Part shown: in pieces, positions 9,971 through 17,817 of the stretch
Layout: the number at the start of each line of letters is the position of its first letter
Numbering within the stretch: position 1 is the first letter of the stretch
NCBI RefSeq assembly: GCF_017052465.1
Contig: NZ_JAFHKT010000142.1
Coordinates: 1-39,998, forward strand
DNA from: Arthrobacter pascens
GTDB lineage: Bacteria > Actinomycetota > Actinomycetes > Actinomycetales > Micrococcaceae
Length of the DNA: 39,998 bases
Direction of reading: 5' to 3'
Notes under the pieces: generated by a model
Database searches by the model: none
What the model was told of the DNA's origin: nothing
Seen by the model: only the letters and a program-made list of their open reading frames with translations
Made by a program: the position numbers and the translations under genes

Positions 9971-10633
9971 ATGCCCAGGAAAAACCTGCTGGCCATCAGC
10001 ATGCTCTCGGTCCTACTCGCTACGCCGGCATGTAGTGCCGGGGCCGACGCCCAGAACCCATCCTCACAGTCTGCGGTCTCGGCCGGCACCGGTGCGGAGG
10101 CCAACTCCGGTTCCACGTACACCGATATATCTTCGGACGTAGGCGTTTCCCAGAGGGCGGCGGCCGAGAAAGCCAGGATCGCGGCCAAGGCCAGGGAAGC
10201 AGCGGGGGGGAAGGCCAAGGTTGACGCGGCCGGGAAGGGCGCGCCGGCGGAGAAGGCCAAGGTTGACGCCGTCAAGAAGGAAGCGGCGGCGGCGAAGGCC
10301 AAAGCCGCCGCAGCCAAGAATGAAGCCGCAGCCAAGAAGGCAGCTGGGGAGGCTGCAGCCAGGAAGCCGGGAGCCGGCAAGGCGCCCGTGCCGGTTCCGA
10401 AGCCGCCGCTGGTGACCCCCAAAGTTCCGAAGCTGCCGGTTGTAATCCCCACGGTTCCGAATCTGCGGGAGGTAACCCCCACGGTTCCGGATCTGCGGGA
10501 GGTAACCCCCACGCTTCCGGATCTGCGGAAGGTAACCCCTACAATTCCAAACTCCGCCCAAGCGCAGGTTGGACCGGCGTCGTCCTTCGAAAGGATCGTC
10601 GAGACCGCCCACACAACTGCCTCTACGAGGTAA
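9971..10633 (+). CDS. Exported Ala/Lys-rich protein with ten-residue Pro/Thr repeats
   Basis: 220 residues, not recognised. The N-terminus MPRKNLLAISMLSVLLATPACSAG looks like a signal peptide; Cys21 could be a lipid attachment site, but TPAC is a poor lipobox. Residues about 50-135 are a long highly charged helix rich in Ala, Lys and Glu (AAEKARIAAKAREAA and similar). Residues about 140-192 are tandem ten-residue units of the type VTPTVPDLRE, encoded by 30-base DNA repeats. The layout, a helical stalk plus a Pro-rich stretch outside the membrane, suggests a surface or wall-spanning protein, without a known function. AGAGG lies about eleven bases before the ATG. A strong terminator follows. 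Confidence 0.7.
   Translation: MPRKNLLAISMLSVLLATPACSAGADAQNPSSQSAVSAGTGAEANSGSTYTDISSDVGVSQRAAAEKARIAAKAREAAGGKAKVDAAGKGAPAEKAKVDAVKKEAAAAKAKAAAAKNEAAAKKAAGEAAARKPGAGKAPVPVPKPPLVTPKVPKLPVVIPTVPNLREVTPTVPDLREVTPTLPDLRKVTPTIPNSAQAQVGPASSFERIVETAHTTASTR
10421..10540 (+). repeat. Four tandem 30-bp repeats inside the Ala/Lys-rich protein gene
   Basis: Units start at 10421, 10451, 10481 and 10511; the second and third differ by one base, the first is the most diverged, and a partial unit follows at 10541. Each unit of the form ACGGTTCCGGATCTGCGGGA plus ten more bases encodes ten residues, so unit number can change without a frameshift. Confidence 0.85.
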
Positions 10634-10650
10634 GTCGATCTTGTCAGCAG

Positions 10651-10687
10651 TGCGGGGACCGGCCAACTGGCCGGTCCCCGCATTTTT
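10651..10687 (+). terminator. Rho-independent terminator
   Basis: A 14-bp perfect stem (TGCGGGGACCGGCC at 10651-10664 with its complement at 10669-10682), a four-base AACT loop and TTTTT at 10683-10687, 18 bases past the stop of the repeat protein gene. Confidence 0.9.
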
Positions 10688-10719
10688 GGGCGCCGGTGTG
10701 CGTGTGTCGTCGGCATGAG

Positions 10720-10772
10720 GCGAATTGCTTGCAGCCATCTCCCAGACCTGCTAGTCCTGCGACAGGGGCAGC
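10720..10772 (+). repeat. 53-nt repeat, copy A
   Basis: Ungapped match of about 44 of 53 bases to 12692-12744 on the same strand, including the identical blocks TGCTTGCAGCC-like core and ACCTGCTAGTCCTG. It lies between the terminator at 10687 and the decayed adenine deaminase copy. Role unknown; a promoter or recombination scar is possible. Confidence 0.7.
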
Positions 10773-11115
10773 GCTGTTGGCGATAAACGCGCCGATTGCC
10801 GGCATCGGACTGGATTCCGCGGAGAAAGTTCGAGCGGCTGTTTGCGCGGGCCGGCGAAGCAGGCCTGCGGAGGAGTGCCCACGCAGGCGAGGAGGGGCCG
10901 GCGTCGTACATCATCGAGGCGCTCGACGTCCTGGGCATGGAACGCGTTGACCACGTATCCGGTGCATGGATGACCCCGAGCTGGTGGAGCGGCTGGTGGC
11001 GGACCGCGTGCCGCTGACGGTTTGCCCGCTCTCCAACGTCAGGCTCCGGGCGGTAGCGGAGCAGCGCAAGGCGGAGCTGCTCGCGGAATTATCGCGCTGA
11101 GGGCCACCGGTGCGG
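10771..11115 (+). pseudogene. Decayed partial duplicate of the adenine deaminase gene
   Basis: The stretch matches 9184-9735 closely (for example GCCGGCGAAGCAGGCCTGCG and GTGGAGCGGCTGGTGGCGGA are shared), but it lacks the first half of the gene including the HLHIEG motif. A 17-base deletion near 10824 and a one-base deletion near 10955 shift the frame, and about 195 bases carrying the SDDPAYFGG motif are missing near 11056. The copy keeps the original end of the gene, a TGA at 11098-11100 in place of TAA, and 15 bases beyond. It cannot make an active enzyme. The minus-strand gene ending at 11089 runs into its tail. Confidence 0.9.
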
Positions 11116-11694
11116 CGTTCCGCGCCAGATCCACCAGCCGAGGGCGGCCATGGCTAGCCCGATCGGGATTCCGTAGGGCGGCAGGCCGGCGTTGAAGCCG
11201 AGGACGCCGGCGACGATGAACGCAATGCCTGCCCAGGCTGGGAACATGCGCGTCCGCCAGCCGGCGATGCCGAAGACCATCCAGCCGAGGGCAAACAGCA
11301 CGTAGCTGGACAGGCCGCCGACCGCCAGCATGCCGGAGCCGCCGGCGAGAATGGCTCCGGGCGCGACGTCGGCTATCCATGGGGCCGCGAAACCGTCGAA
11401 CCACATGTTGCCGGCCATGTCCAGGGTGCCCACGAGCGCGAAGCAGAAGCCGACGGCGCCGAGGCCGCCGGTGCGCGCGGCATAGCGGAGGTAGACGGAT
11501 GCCAGGGCGAGGACGAGCCCGACGAAGACCACCCAGTACAGTGCGTTGGCCACCACGAACGGCGTCTGGCGCATCATGTCGATCCGGTCCAGGCTGCGGT
11601 CGGCGGTGAGAAGGCGTGCCACGTCCACGGCGGCGAAGGCGAGGCCGGCCACCAAGGCGATCGGGCCGGCGGCTGAAGCGAGTGGCGAGGACAT
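11089..11694 (-). CDS. Hypothetical multi-helix membrane protein
   Basis: 201 residues from an ATG at 11694, preceded by a strong AAGGAGG ribosome binding site; a longer frame running up to 12483 overlaps the CPBP gene and is not used. About six hydrophobic helices are seen (for example PIALVAGLAFAAVDVARLL near 10-28, FVVANALYWVVFVGLVLALA near 45-65, and GMLAVGGLSSYVLFALGWMV near 125-145). No family was recognised. It lies 38 bases downstream of the CPBP protease gene and is probably co-transcribed. Its last eight or nine residues (PHRWPSAR) and its stop codon are read from the antisense strand of the decayed adenine deaminase copy, so the C-terminus appears to have been replaced when that copy arrived. 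Confidence 0.78.
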   Translation of the reverse strand: MSSPLASAAGPIALVAGLAFAAVDVARLLTADRSLDRIDMMRQTPFVVANALYWVVFVGLVLALASVYLRYAARTGGLGAVGFCFALVGTLDMAGNMWFDGFAAPWIADVAPGAILAGGSGMLAVGGLSSYVLFALGWMVFGIAGWRTRMFPAWAGIAFIVAGVLGFNAGLPPYGIPIGLAMAALGWWIWRGTPHRWPSAR

Positions 11695-11709
11695 TTTTCC
11701 TCCTTGGCG

Positions 11710-11739
11710 TTTCGGGGCTACATGTTTCGGGGCTACATG
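11710..11739 (-). repeat. 15-bp tandem duplication spanning the CPBP stop codon
   Basis: TTTCGGGGCTACATG occurs twice without a gap (11710-11724, 11725-11739). Each copy contains the TAG stop (minus strand); because 15 is a multiple of three, a second in-frame TAG follows the first. Confidence 0.85.
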
Positions 11740-12566
11740 GGGCGCATCTTGAGGGAGAAGGGCCCGACGGCGGTGGCCGAGCGGGGTGCCTTTCGCCAGG
11801 TTTTCCGGTCGAAGAAGACGGTGGCCAGCACCGCGGCCAGCACCACGGCGAAGTAGATCAGTTCTGCGCGGTCCGCGGCCGCACCGGCGAAGCCGAAGGA
11901 ACCGACGGTGAAGGTGCCCTGGCTGTTGTGGAACAGGTAGGTCAGCAGGACGCTGCCGCCCGTGCGGTTGAAGAGCCACACGTACAGGAAGGTGATGATG
12001 AACGTCGTCGGCAGTCCGATGGGGCTTAGGCCGTTGAAGAGGATGAGCGGCAGGTGCCAGAACGCCACCAGGACGCCCAGGATCGCCGCGGAGTGGAGCG
12101 GTGGCCGGGTGGCCTGCAGCACGGGGAGGGCGTAGCCGCGGAAGCCCGGTTCTTCGCCCAGCGGCCCGTCCATGGGATTCACGAGACGGACCGCGAACAC
12201 CGTCAGCAGTCCGCTCCAGGACAGGTCCGTGAGGCGCGGCGCGGATGCGCCCAGTGCGATGTTGATGTACCCCGTGGCGAGGGCCAGCAGCGCGGGAAGC
12301 AGAAGCGCGACGGCGTACCAGACCCAGCCCACGCGCCACCGGACCAGCCGCCGGGCCCACGCACGGAACCCGCGCCTGCCTTCGGCCAGGGCGATCACAA
12401 TGACCGCAGCCGCTAACGGTGCCACGGGCAGAAACTCCATGCGCGGCATCAGCCCCGCCGCGTAGAGCGGCCACGAGGACCACGCAATGGCGTAGGCGAG
12501 GACGAAGAATGCCAAGAGCCTGTGGTTCTTAAGCCAGTGGTTTTTATGCCAGATGCTGGAACGCAT
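11733..12566 (-). CDS. CPBP family intramembrane metalloprotease
   Basis: 277 residues with about eight hydrophobic helices. The three CPBP (Abi) motifs are visible: EEPGFRGY at about 143-150 (paired Glu and the Arg of EExxxR), FWHLP near 175, and HNSQGT near 218. Such proteins are membrane-embedded proteases related to Rce1 that process prenylated or bacteriocin-type substrates; the substrate here is unknown. GGAG precedes the ATG at 12566. It is the first gene of a likely two-gene unit with the membrane protein at 11089-11694. Confidence 0.88.
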   Translation of the reverse strand: MRSSIWHKNHWLKNHRLLAFFVLAYAIAWSSWPLYAAGLMPRMEFLPVAPLAAAVIVIALAEGRRGFRAWARRLVRWRVGWVWYAVALLLPALLALATGYINIALGASAPRLTDLSWSGLLTVFAVRLVNPMDGPLGEEPGFRGYALPVLQATRPPLHSAAILGVLVAFWHLPLILFNGLSPIGLPTTFIITFLYVWLFNRTGGSVLLTYLFHNSQGTFTVGSFGFAGAAADRAELIYFAVVLAAVLATVFFDRKTWRKAPRSATAVGPFSLKMRPM

Positions 12567-12691
12567 GGCGGCTCCAAACGATCAGTGCGTGGTGCTCCAT
12601 TGTCTGCCCGTTCTGCGCAGGGGCGCCAGAGAGGAGGCCTTCGGCGGGGGTCTGCCCCCGCGGGCGCCCGTGCGGCTGCCTGCGCCCGCAA

Positions 12692-12744
12692 GCGGAATGC
12701 TTGCAGCCGCTTCCCATACCTGCTAGTCCTGTGACAGAGGCAAC
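12692..12744 (+). repeat. 53-nt repeat, copy B, upstream of the molybdopterin oxidoreductase
   Basis: Partner of copy A at 10720-10772, same orientation, about 83 percent identical without gaps. It lies 69 bases before the start of the oxidoreductase gene, so it may carry that gene's promoter. TTGCAG and TAGTCC within it are 17 bases apart but match a sigma-70 promoter poorly. Confidence 0.7.
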
Positions 12745-12813
12745 ACATCGGTGTGTGTGCCGGGCCCTAAGCAGCAGGACCCAGACTATGAAGCGAGTCG
12801 AGGAGAGTGCAGC

Positions 12814-15111
12814 ATGCCGCGCAAGAACCCGCGGGTGGAAGAGGCTGACGAAAAGGACCTTGAGGTCAGCGGGCCGAAGGAATGGGCCGCCGGCATGCCC
12901 GGTGTCCTGCACTCGATCCAGCCGGCGCTAAAACATATGGGCGTGAGCCGGACCGAGAAAACGCTTCTGGCCCTGAACCAGAAGGACGGCTTCGACTGCA
13001 TGAGCTGCGCGTGGCCGGATCCCGGGCACCGGAAGACGTTCGAGTTCTGTGAGAACGGGGCCAAGGCCGTCACCTGGGAAGCCACGCCGGTGGTGGTGGC
13101 GTCGGAATTCTGGGCGGAGCACCCGGTCAGCGAACTGCGGCAAAAGCCCGAGTACTGGCTGGGGATGCAGGGCCGCCTGACGGAACCGGTCTACAAGCCT
13201 GCGGGGGAGGACCACTACCGGCCGGTCAGCTGGGATGAGGCGTTCAGGATTCTGGGCGACAAGCTCAACGGCCTGGCCAGCCCGGACGAGGCTGCCTTCT
13301 ACACGAGCGGCCGGACGTCCAATGAGGCTGCCTTCATCTACCAGCTGTTCGTGCGGGCCTACGGAACCAACAACCTGCCGGACTGCTCCAATATGTGCCA
13401 CGAATCGTCCGGATGGGCCATGGGGCAGACCATCGGGGTCGGCAAGGCCACCATCACCTACGACGATTTTGCCAAGGCGCAGCTGATCATCATCATGGGC
13501 CAGAACCCGGGCACCAACCACCCGCGGATGCTCACCGCACTAGAGGAAGCCAAGGAAGCCGGCTGCACGATCGCCGCGGTCAATCCGCTCCCGGAAGCCG
13601 GACTTATGCGGTACAAGAACCCTCAGAAGATCAAGGGAATCATCGGGCACGGCACGGAACTGGCGGACCAGTACCTGCAGATCCGCGTTGGTGGAGACAT
13701 GGCCCTGCTGCAGGCCATCTCCAAGCGGGTCCTCGAAGCTGAGGCCAAGAACCCCGGAACCGTGCTGGACCACGAGTTCCTTGGGGCGCACTGCCAGGGG
13801 TTGGAGGATCTCAAGGAGCATTTGGCGCAGCTGGAAGAGGAAACCGTCCTCGAGGCCACCGGCCTGCGCAGTGACGAGATCGACGAACTGGCTGCCCGTT
13901 ATCTGAAGGCGGACAGGGTCATCATCACCTGGGCCATGGGCATCACCCAGCACAAAAAGGCTGTCGCCACCATCAAGGAGATCATCAATCTTCTCCTGCT
14001 GCGCGGCAACATCGGCAAGCCGGGCGCGGGCGCCTCGCCCATCCGCGGCCACAGCAATGTCCAGGGGGACCGCACCATGGGCATTTGGGAGCAGATGCCC
14101 CCCGCCTTCCTGGACGCCCTCGGCAAGGAATTCGATTTTGAGCCGCCACGTGAGCGCGGCCTGGACGCCGTGCAGACCATCGGGAAAATGCGCGACGGCG
14201 GGATCAAGGTCTTCGCGGCGCTCGGAGGCAACCTTGTGGCCGCCATTTCGGACACCCACGCCGCCGAGGCCGCCATGGAAAACACGGACCTGACAGTGCA
14301 GATCTCCACCAAGCTCAACCGCTCGCACACGGTGACCGGCAAGGAGGCGCTGATCCTGCCCACTATGGGACGGACGGAGATCGACATGCAGGCCTCGGGG
14401 TCGCAGTTCGTCTCGGTGGAGGACACCGTCTGCGCCGTGCACGCCTCCGAGGGCAAGGTGAGGCCGGTGGCGCCGAACCTGCTGTCCGAGGTGGCCATCG
14501 TGTGCCGCCTGGCCCGGGAGACGGTGGCTGGACGGACGAGCGCTGACTGGGAAGGATTCGAAAAGAACTATGACCTCATCCGCGACCACATTTCCCACGT
14601 GGTGGCCGGATGCGAAAGCTACAACGACAAGATCCGGCAGCGGGGCGGCTTTGTCCTTCCCAACGGCCCGCGGGATTCGCGCACCTTCCCCACACCCACC
14701 GGAAAGGCCATGCTGACGGTCAACCACCTGGAGCACGTGGAACGGCCGGCAGGAACGCTGATCCTGCAGTCCGTGCGCTCCCACGACCAGTTCAACACCA
14801 CCATTTACGGCTACAACGACCGGTACCGGGGCATCAAGAAGGGCAGGGACGTTGTCTTCGTCAGCCCCGAGGACATTGCCGAACTTGGCCTGAGCGACGG
14901 CCAGTTCGTCGACCTGCACGGTGTGTATGAGGACAACGTGGACCGGGTGATGCGCAAGCTGCGCGTGGTCTCCTACCCCACGGCCCAGGGCTGCGCCGCC
15001 ACGTACTATCCCGAAGCCAACGTGCTGGTTCCGCTGGACAGCGTGGCGGAGGGCAGCAACACGCCGGCGTCGAAAGCCGTGATTGTGAGGCTGGAACCCA
15101 GCACGGCCTAG
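12814..15111 (+). CDS. FdhF/YdeP family molybdopterin oxidoreductase
   Basis: 765 residues, a cytoplasmic molybdopterin-dependent oxidoreductase alpha subunit of the YdeP type. DCMSCAWPDPGH with Cys62, Cys65 and a further Cys79 (FEFCEN) is the N-terminal cluster-type motif of the group, with three rather than four clear Cys. MGQNPGTNHPRM, SNMCHESSG, and PIRGHSNVQGDRTMG are cofactor-side motifs shared with formate dehydrogenase-like proteins. The C-terminal part (SVRSHDQFNTTIYGYNDRYRG and GCAATYYPEANVLVPLD) is the molybdopterin dinucleotide-binding domain. The active residue and substrate are uncertain; in related bacteria YdeP is linked to acid tolerance. The ATG at 12814 is preceded by GAGGAGA. 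No fdhD or Mo-cofactor genes are in the window. Confidence 0.85.
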   Translation: MPRKNPRVEEADEKDLEVSGPKEWAAGMPGVLHSIQPALKHMGVSRTEKTLLALNQKDGFDCMSCAWPDPGHRKTFEFCENGAKAVTWEATPVVVASEFWAEHPVSELRQKPEYWLGMQGRLTEPVYKPAGEDHYRPVSWDEAFRILGDKLNGLASPDEAAFYTSGRTSNEAAFIYQLFVRAYGTNNLPDCSNMCHESSGWAMGQTIGVGKATITYDDFAKAQLIIIMGQNPGTNHPRMLTALEEAKEAGCTIAAVNPLPEAGLMRYKNPQKIKGIIGHGTELADQYLQIRVGGDMALLQAISKRVLEAEAKNPGTVLDHEFLGAHCQGLEDLKEHLAQLEEETVLEATGLRSDEIDELAARYLKADRVIITWAMGITQHKKAVATIKEIINLLLLRGNIGKPGAGASPIRGHSNVQGDRTMGIWEQMPPAFLDALGKEFDFEPPRERGLDAVQTIGKMRDGGIKVFAALGGNLVAAISDTHAAEAAMENTDLTVQISTKLNRSHTVTGKEALILPTMGRTEIDMQASGSQFVSVEDTVCAVHASEGKVRPVAPNLLSEVAIVCRLARETVAGRTSADWEGFEKNYDLIRDHISHVVAGCESYNDKIRQRGGFVLPNGPRDSRTFPTPTGKAMLTVNHLEHVERPAGTLILQSVRSHDQFNTTIYGYNDRYRGIKKGRDVVFVSPEDIAELGLSDGQFVDLHGVYEDNVDRVMRKLRVVSYPTAQGCAATYYPEANVLVPLDSVAEGSNTPASKAVIVRLEPSTA

Positions 15112-15123
15112 TTCCTGTTTAGT

Positions 15124-15155
15124 GGGTTGCTACGGCGTAGGGGTTGCTACGGCGT
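15124..15155 (-). repeat. Short direct repeat at the SDR stop codon
   Basis: GGGTTGCTACGGCGT occurs at 15124-15138 and 15141-15155 (period 17). The upper copy contains the TAG stop of the SDR gene. Confidence 0.8.
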
Positions 15156-16040
15156 CGGGCTGCCGCCGTTGACGTTGAGCGTTTCACCCACGACGAAGCT
15201 GGACTCCGCGGAGGCGAGGAACACGTACGCCGGAGCCAGTTCCGCGGGCTGGCCTGCCCGGCCCAAGGGAGTGTTCTTGCCGAACTCGGGCAGCGCTTCC
15301 TTCGGCTGGCCGCTGCTGACCTGCAGCGGCGTCCAGATTGGCCCCGGGGCCACGGCATTGACCCGGATTCCCTTCGGCGCCAGCTGCTGGGCCAGTCCCT
15401 TGGTGAAGTTGTTGATGCTGGCCTTCGTCGTTGCGTAATCCACGAGGGTGGGCGACGGGTTGTACGCCTGGATCGACGTCGTGTTGATGATGGTGGAACC
15501 AGCCGGCAGATGCGGAATGGCGGCCTTGGTCAGCCAAAACATGGCGTAGACGTTGGTCTTCAGCGTGTGGTCGAACTGTTCGTCGGTGATGTCGCCGATG
15601 TCCTCCTGGGCTACCTGCTTGCCGGCATTGTTCACTAGGATGTCCAGGCCGCCCAGTTCGCGGATGGCGGTGTCCACAAGCTCGCGGCAGGTGTCGGAGT
15701 CCTTGAGGTCGCCCGGAACCTTCACGGCCTTGCGGCCAGCTTTCTCGATCAGATTGGCGATCCGGGCTGCGTCCTCTTCCTCCTCGGGGAGGTAGGACAT
15801 GACGACGTCGGCACCCTCGCGTGCGAACGCAATGGCCGTGGCGGCGCCGATTCCCGAGTCTGCCCCGGTGACGATGGCCTTGCGGCCGTCGAGCCGGCCG
15901 GTCCCGCGGTAGCTATCCTCGCCCAGGTCGGCCTTGGGTGTCAGCTTGGCGTCGAGGCCCGGTTCGGGCTGGTGCTGCTTTGGGGGCTCGATGTGTTCGT
16001 AGGCCGTGACGGGATTCTTGAACGTGTACTGATCAGTCAT
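15147..16040 (-). CDS. SDR family oxidoreductase (YghA-like)
   Basis: 297 residues from an ATG at 16040 with an AGGAGG site eight bases upstream; a longer frame from 16082 lacks such a site. A 45-residue polar N-terminal extension ([17 protein letters not shown]) typical of YghA/YhdF-type SDRs precedes the Rossmann motif TGADSGIG at 58-65. NNAG at 137-140, Ser189 in the [10 protein letters not shown] stretch and Tyr202/Lys206 of YATTK form the usual SDR catalytic set, followed by the PGPIWTPL motif. An NAD(P)-dependent alcohol or aldehyde reductase, substrate unknown. Related genes are often stress-induced. It converges with the oxidoreductase gene, only 35 bases apart, and follows the small acidic protein gene on the same strand. 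Confidence 0.9.
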   Translation of the reverse strand: MTDQYTFKNPVTAYEHIEPPKQHQPEPGLDAKLTPKADLGEDSYRGTGRLDGRKAIVTGADSGIGAATAIAFAREGADVVMSYLPEEEEDAARIANLIEKAGRKAVKVPGDLKDSDTCRELVDTAIRELGGLDILVNNAGKQVAQEDIGDITDEQFDHTLKTNVYAMFWLTKAAIPHLPAGSTIINTTSIQAYNPSPTLVDYATTKASINNFTKGLAQQLAPKGIRVNAVAPGPIWTPLQVSSGQPKEALPEFGKNTPLGRAGQPAELAPAYVFLASAESSFVVGETLNVNGGSPTP

Positions 16041-16144
16041 GGTGCTCCTCCTGATATCGGGGGTGATCATGGACAGGGTCACATTGCTGCTGTTCGGCTT
16101 GCTGCTGCCGCGTTGATACTGCGCGCACTGCTGCGCGCGCCTTG

Positions 16145-16435
16145 CTACTGCCCGGCGCCGCCGTGCAGTCCGTCGTCGCTGCTGTCGGCCGAGGCTGCCT
16201 CGCCGGTGTCGTCGGGCAGATCCATGCTTCCGCGTGCTTCAGCCATGGTGGGTCCGCCGGAGGGGACGTCGTAGCGCTCGGGGCGGATGCCGTGGGACTG
16301 CTCCTCGATGAGTGCCTGTTCCTCGCTGAAACGGATTGCGTTGGCCTCGTCACCGACGTCGCCGGGCACGTCGTCGCGGAGCTTTGAAGGGTCCGGAACT
16401 ATGAAGCCGTCGTCCTGGGAGTTCTGTTCGCTCAT
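16145..16435 (-). CDS. Small acidic hypothetical protein
   Basis: 96 residues starting [24 protein letters not shown] ends six bases before the ATG at 16435; a second ATG at 16441 sits directly against that site and is less likely. The protein is rich in Asp, Glu, Gly and Ser, has no Cys, no hydrophobic segment and probably little fixed structure (C-terminus [17 protein letters not shown]). Not recognised. It lies 104 bases upstream of the SDR gene on the same strand; a shared, possibly stress-related, unit is an inference from position. Confidence 0.7.
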   Translation of the reverse strand: MSEQNSQDDGFIVPDPSKLRDDVPGDVGDEANAIRFSEEQALIEEQSHGIRPERYDVPSGGPTMAEARGSMDLPDDTGEAASADSSDDGLHGGAGQ

Positions 16436-16775
16436 GGTCATCCTTTCCAATGCCTGCCTTGGCGCCCTGTGGTTCCCTGGCGTGGGCTCACGGGCGCATA
16501 TGGTAAGCCTACTTTCTATTCTGGGCGACGGGAAATACTCGTGCCCAAGCTGTCCAGACGCCGAAGCTGTTCCGACGCCGTGCCCCGAGCCCGCGGCGCC
16601 CCGACTTCTTAGCCGGGTCGGCTCTCCAGGCTCCCGCATCCGGGATTCCAAGCTCATTTCTGGTGTAATCCGCGTCATAGTCAGCCACGACACGCAGTAT
16701 TTACCGTTTCAAGTGGCCAGATTTAACCTCGGCACGGCAAACTACTGAGGGAACAATCGCTCTAAAAGGGGAACC
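16436..16775. other. 340-base divergent intergenic region
   Basis: This holds the upstream regions of the small acidic protein gene (minus) and the winged-helix/X25 protein gene (plus). It has a lower-GC patch at 16500-16525 and another at 16660-16745. No promoter can be named with confidence, and no open frame that looks coding was found. Confidence 0.4.
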
Positions 16776-17618
16776 ATGCGCAAGACTGCCGCAGAAAACA
16801 CCAACTTCCGGCTTAAGGCCGTGCTGGACGTGCTGGCCGAGGGGGTGTTGACTGGCGAGTCGCAGAACGCTGGCGAGGTGCTGGCCGAGGCCCTCGTTCG
16901 GGTTCCGCTGAACGCTTACGAAGCGGAGCTCCTCAGCGGAGGCATTCCGCGCGGCCACAAGTCGCTCACGTCTGCCACCGCGAAGCTCGTTAAGGCCGGC
17001 TGGCTGGTCAAGGGCCGCTCCGGCTGGACCATCACCGAAGACGGCCTGCGGGCCACTGTCGCTTTCGCGGATCCCGCGGGCTTCGCTGCCGCGCTCGACG
17101 CCGGAACTCCCGTTCCTGCCGACACGCCCCTTCCGGTCGCCGTCCCTGCCAAGCCGGCAGCCAAGAAGGCGCCCGCTGCCAAGGCTGAGAAGGCTCCGTC
17201 CAAGGCTGCGAAGGTTGTGGACAAGGCCGCGAAGCTGATCGAGGACGCAGTGGCTCCCGTTGCCAACGCGGTGCTTGGCAAGAAAGCCGAAACTGACGCT
17301 TCCGCCGTCGAGTCCTTCCCCCAGCCGGAAGCGGTGGCAGTCGCGGGTGACTTCAACACGCTGCTGGGCGCCCCGGAGAACTGGGCGCCGCAGTACGACG
17401 AAGCGCAGATGGAGCTCGACGCCATCGACCAGCTGTGGAAGCTGACGGCTGACATCCCGGCTGGCTACTACACCTTCAAGATCGCGCTGAACCGCTCGTG
17501 GGAAGAGAACTACGGCGCTTTCGGTGCGTTCGACGGCGCCAACCACGAACTGCACCACGACGGCGGCCAGGTCACCATCCGCTACGACCACCGGACCAGG
17601 GACATCACCGTCAACTAA
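16776..17618 (+). CDS. Winged-helix protein with Lys/Ala linker and pullulanase X25-like module
   Basis: 280 residues, no signal peptide. Residues 1-105 look like a winged helix of the Mrr N-terminal type: FRLKAVLDVLAEG, then HKSLTSATAKLVKAGWLVKG and the wing RSGWTITEDG. Residues about 120-160 are a Lys/Ala/Pro-rich, histone-tail-like stretch (AKPAAKKAPAAKAEKAPSKA). Residues about 185-280 resemble the X25 beta-sandwich module of bacterial pullulanases (VAVAGDFNTLLG ... WKLTADIPAGYYTFKIALN ... NHELHHDGGQVTIRYDH). This combination suggests a cytoplasmic protein that touches nucleic acid and a glucan such as glycogen; that is inference. AAAAGGGGAACC precedes the ATG. A hairpin terminator follows. 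Confidence 0.7.
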   Translation: MRKTAAENTNFRLKAVLDVLAEGVLTGESQNAGEVLAEALVRVPLNAYEAELLSGGIPRGHKSLTSATAKLVKAGWLVKGRSGWTITEDGLRATVAFADPAGFAAALDAGTPVPADTPLPVAVPAKPAAKKAPAAKAEKAPSKAAKVVDKAAKLIEDAVAPVANAVLGKKAETDASAVESFPQPEAVAVAGDFNTLLGAPENWAPQYDEAQMELDAIDQLWKLTADIPAGYYTFKIALNRSWEENYGAFGAFDGANHELHHDGGQVTIRYDHRTRDITVN

Positions 17619-17653
17619 GTAGCATCGGCGACGGCTGAGTCCGTCGTCCAGCT

Positions 17654-17693
17654 GCGAAGCCTCGTTGCCGCACCCGCGGCGGCGGGGCTTCGC
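17654..17693 (+). terminator. Hairpin terminator after the X25-module gene
   Basis: GCGAAGCC at 17654-17661 pairs with GGCTTCGC at 17686-17693, with further G/C pairing in the loop, followed by TGTCTCTC. Confidence 0.65.
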
Positions 17694-17734
17694 TGTCTCT
17701 CGAGGGCTAGCGGAGGCAACGGTTTGGCCGCAGT

Positions 17735-17761
17735 CCAAGGTTGCCCAAGGATTTCCCAAGG
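17735..17761 (+). promoter_or_regulatory. Three helically phased CCAAGG elements before the lipoprotein gene
   Basis: CCAAGG occurs at 17735-17740, 17745-17750 and 17756-17761, spaced 10 and 11 bases apart, so all three lie on one face of the helix. A -10-like TATTAG follows at 17775-17780. This could be an activator site, but no known regulator was recognised. Confidence 0.35.
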
Positions 17762-17817
17762 TGGGGTGGTGCACTATTAGTCCATCGTCTTTTCTTAACC
17801 TGCGCAGGGAGGGCTCG

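Noticed and set aside
10696..11017. Short plus-strand ORFs in the decayed adenine deaminase copy
   Set aside because: They are fragments between frameshifts and lack the catalytic motifs and ribosome binding sites.
11089..12483. Single 464-residue minus-strand protein
   Set aside because: Its first two thirds are an Arg/Pro/Gly-rich shadow of the CPBP gene; the real gene starts at 11694 behind AAGGAGG.
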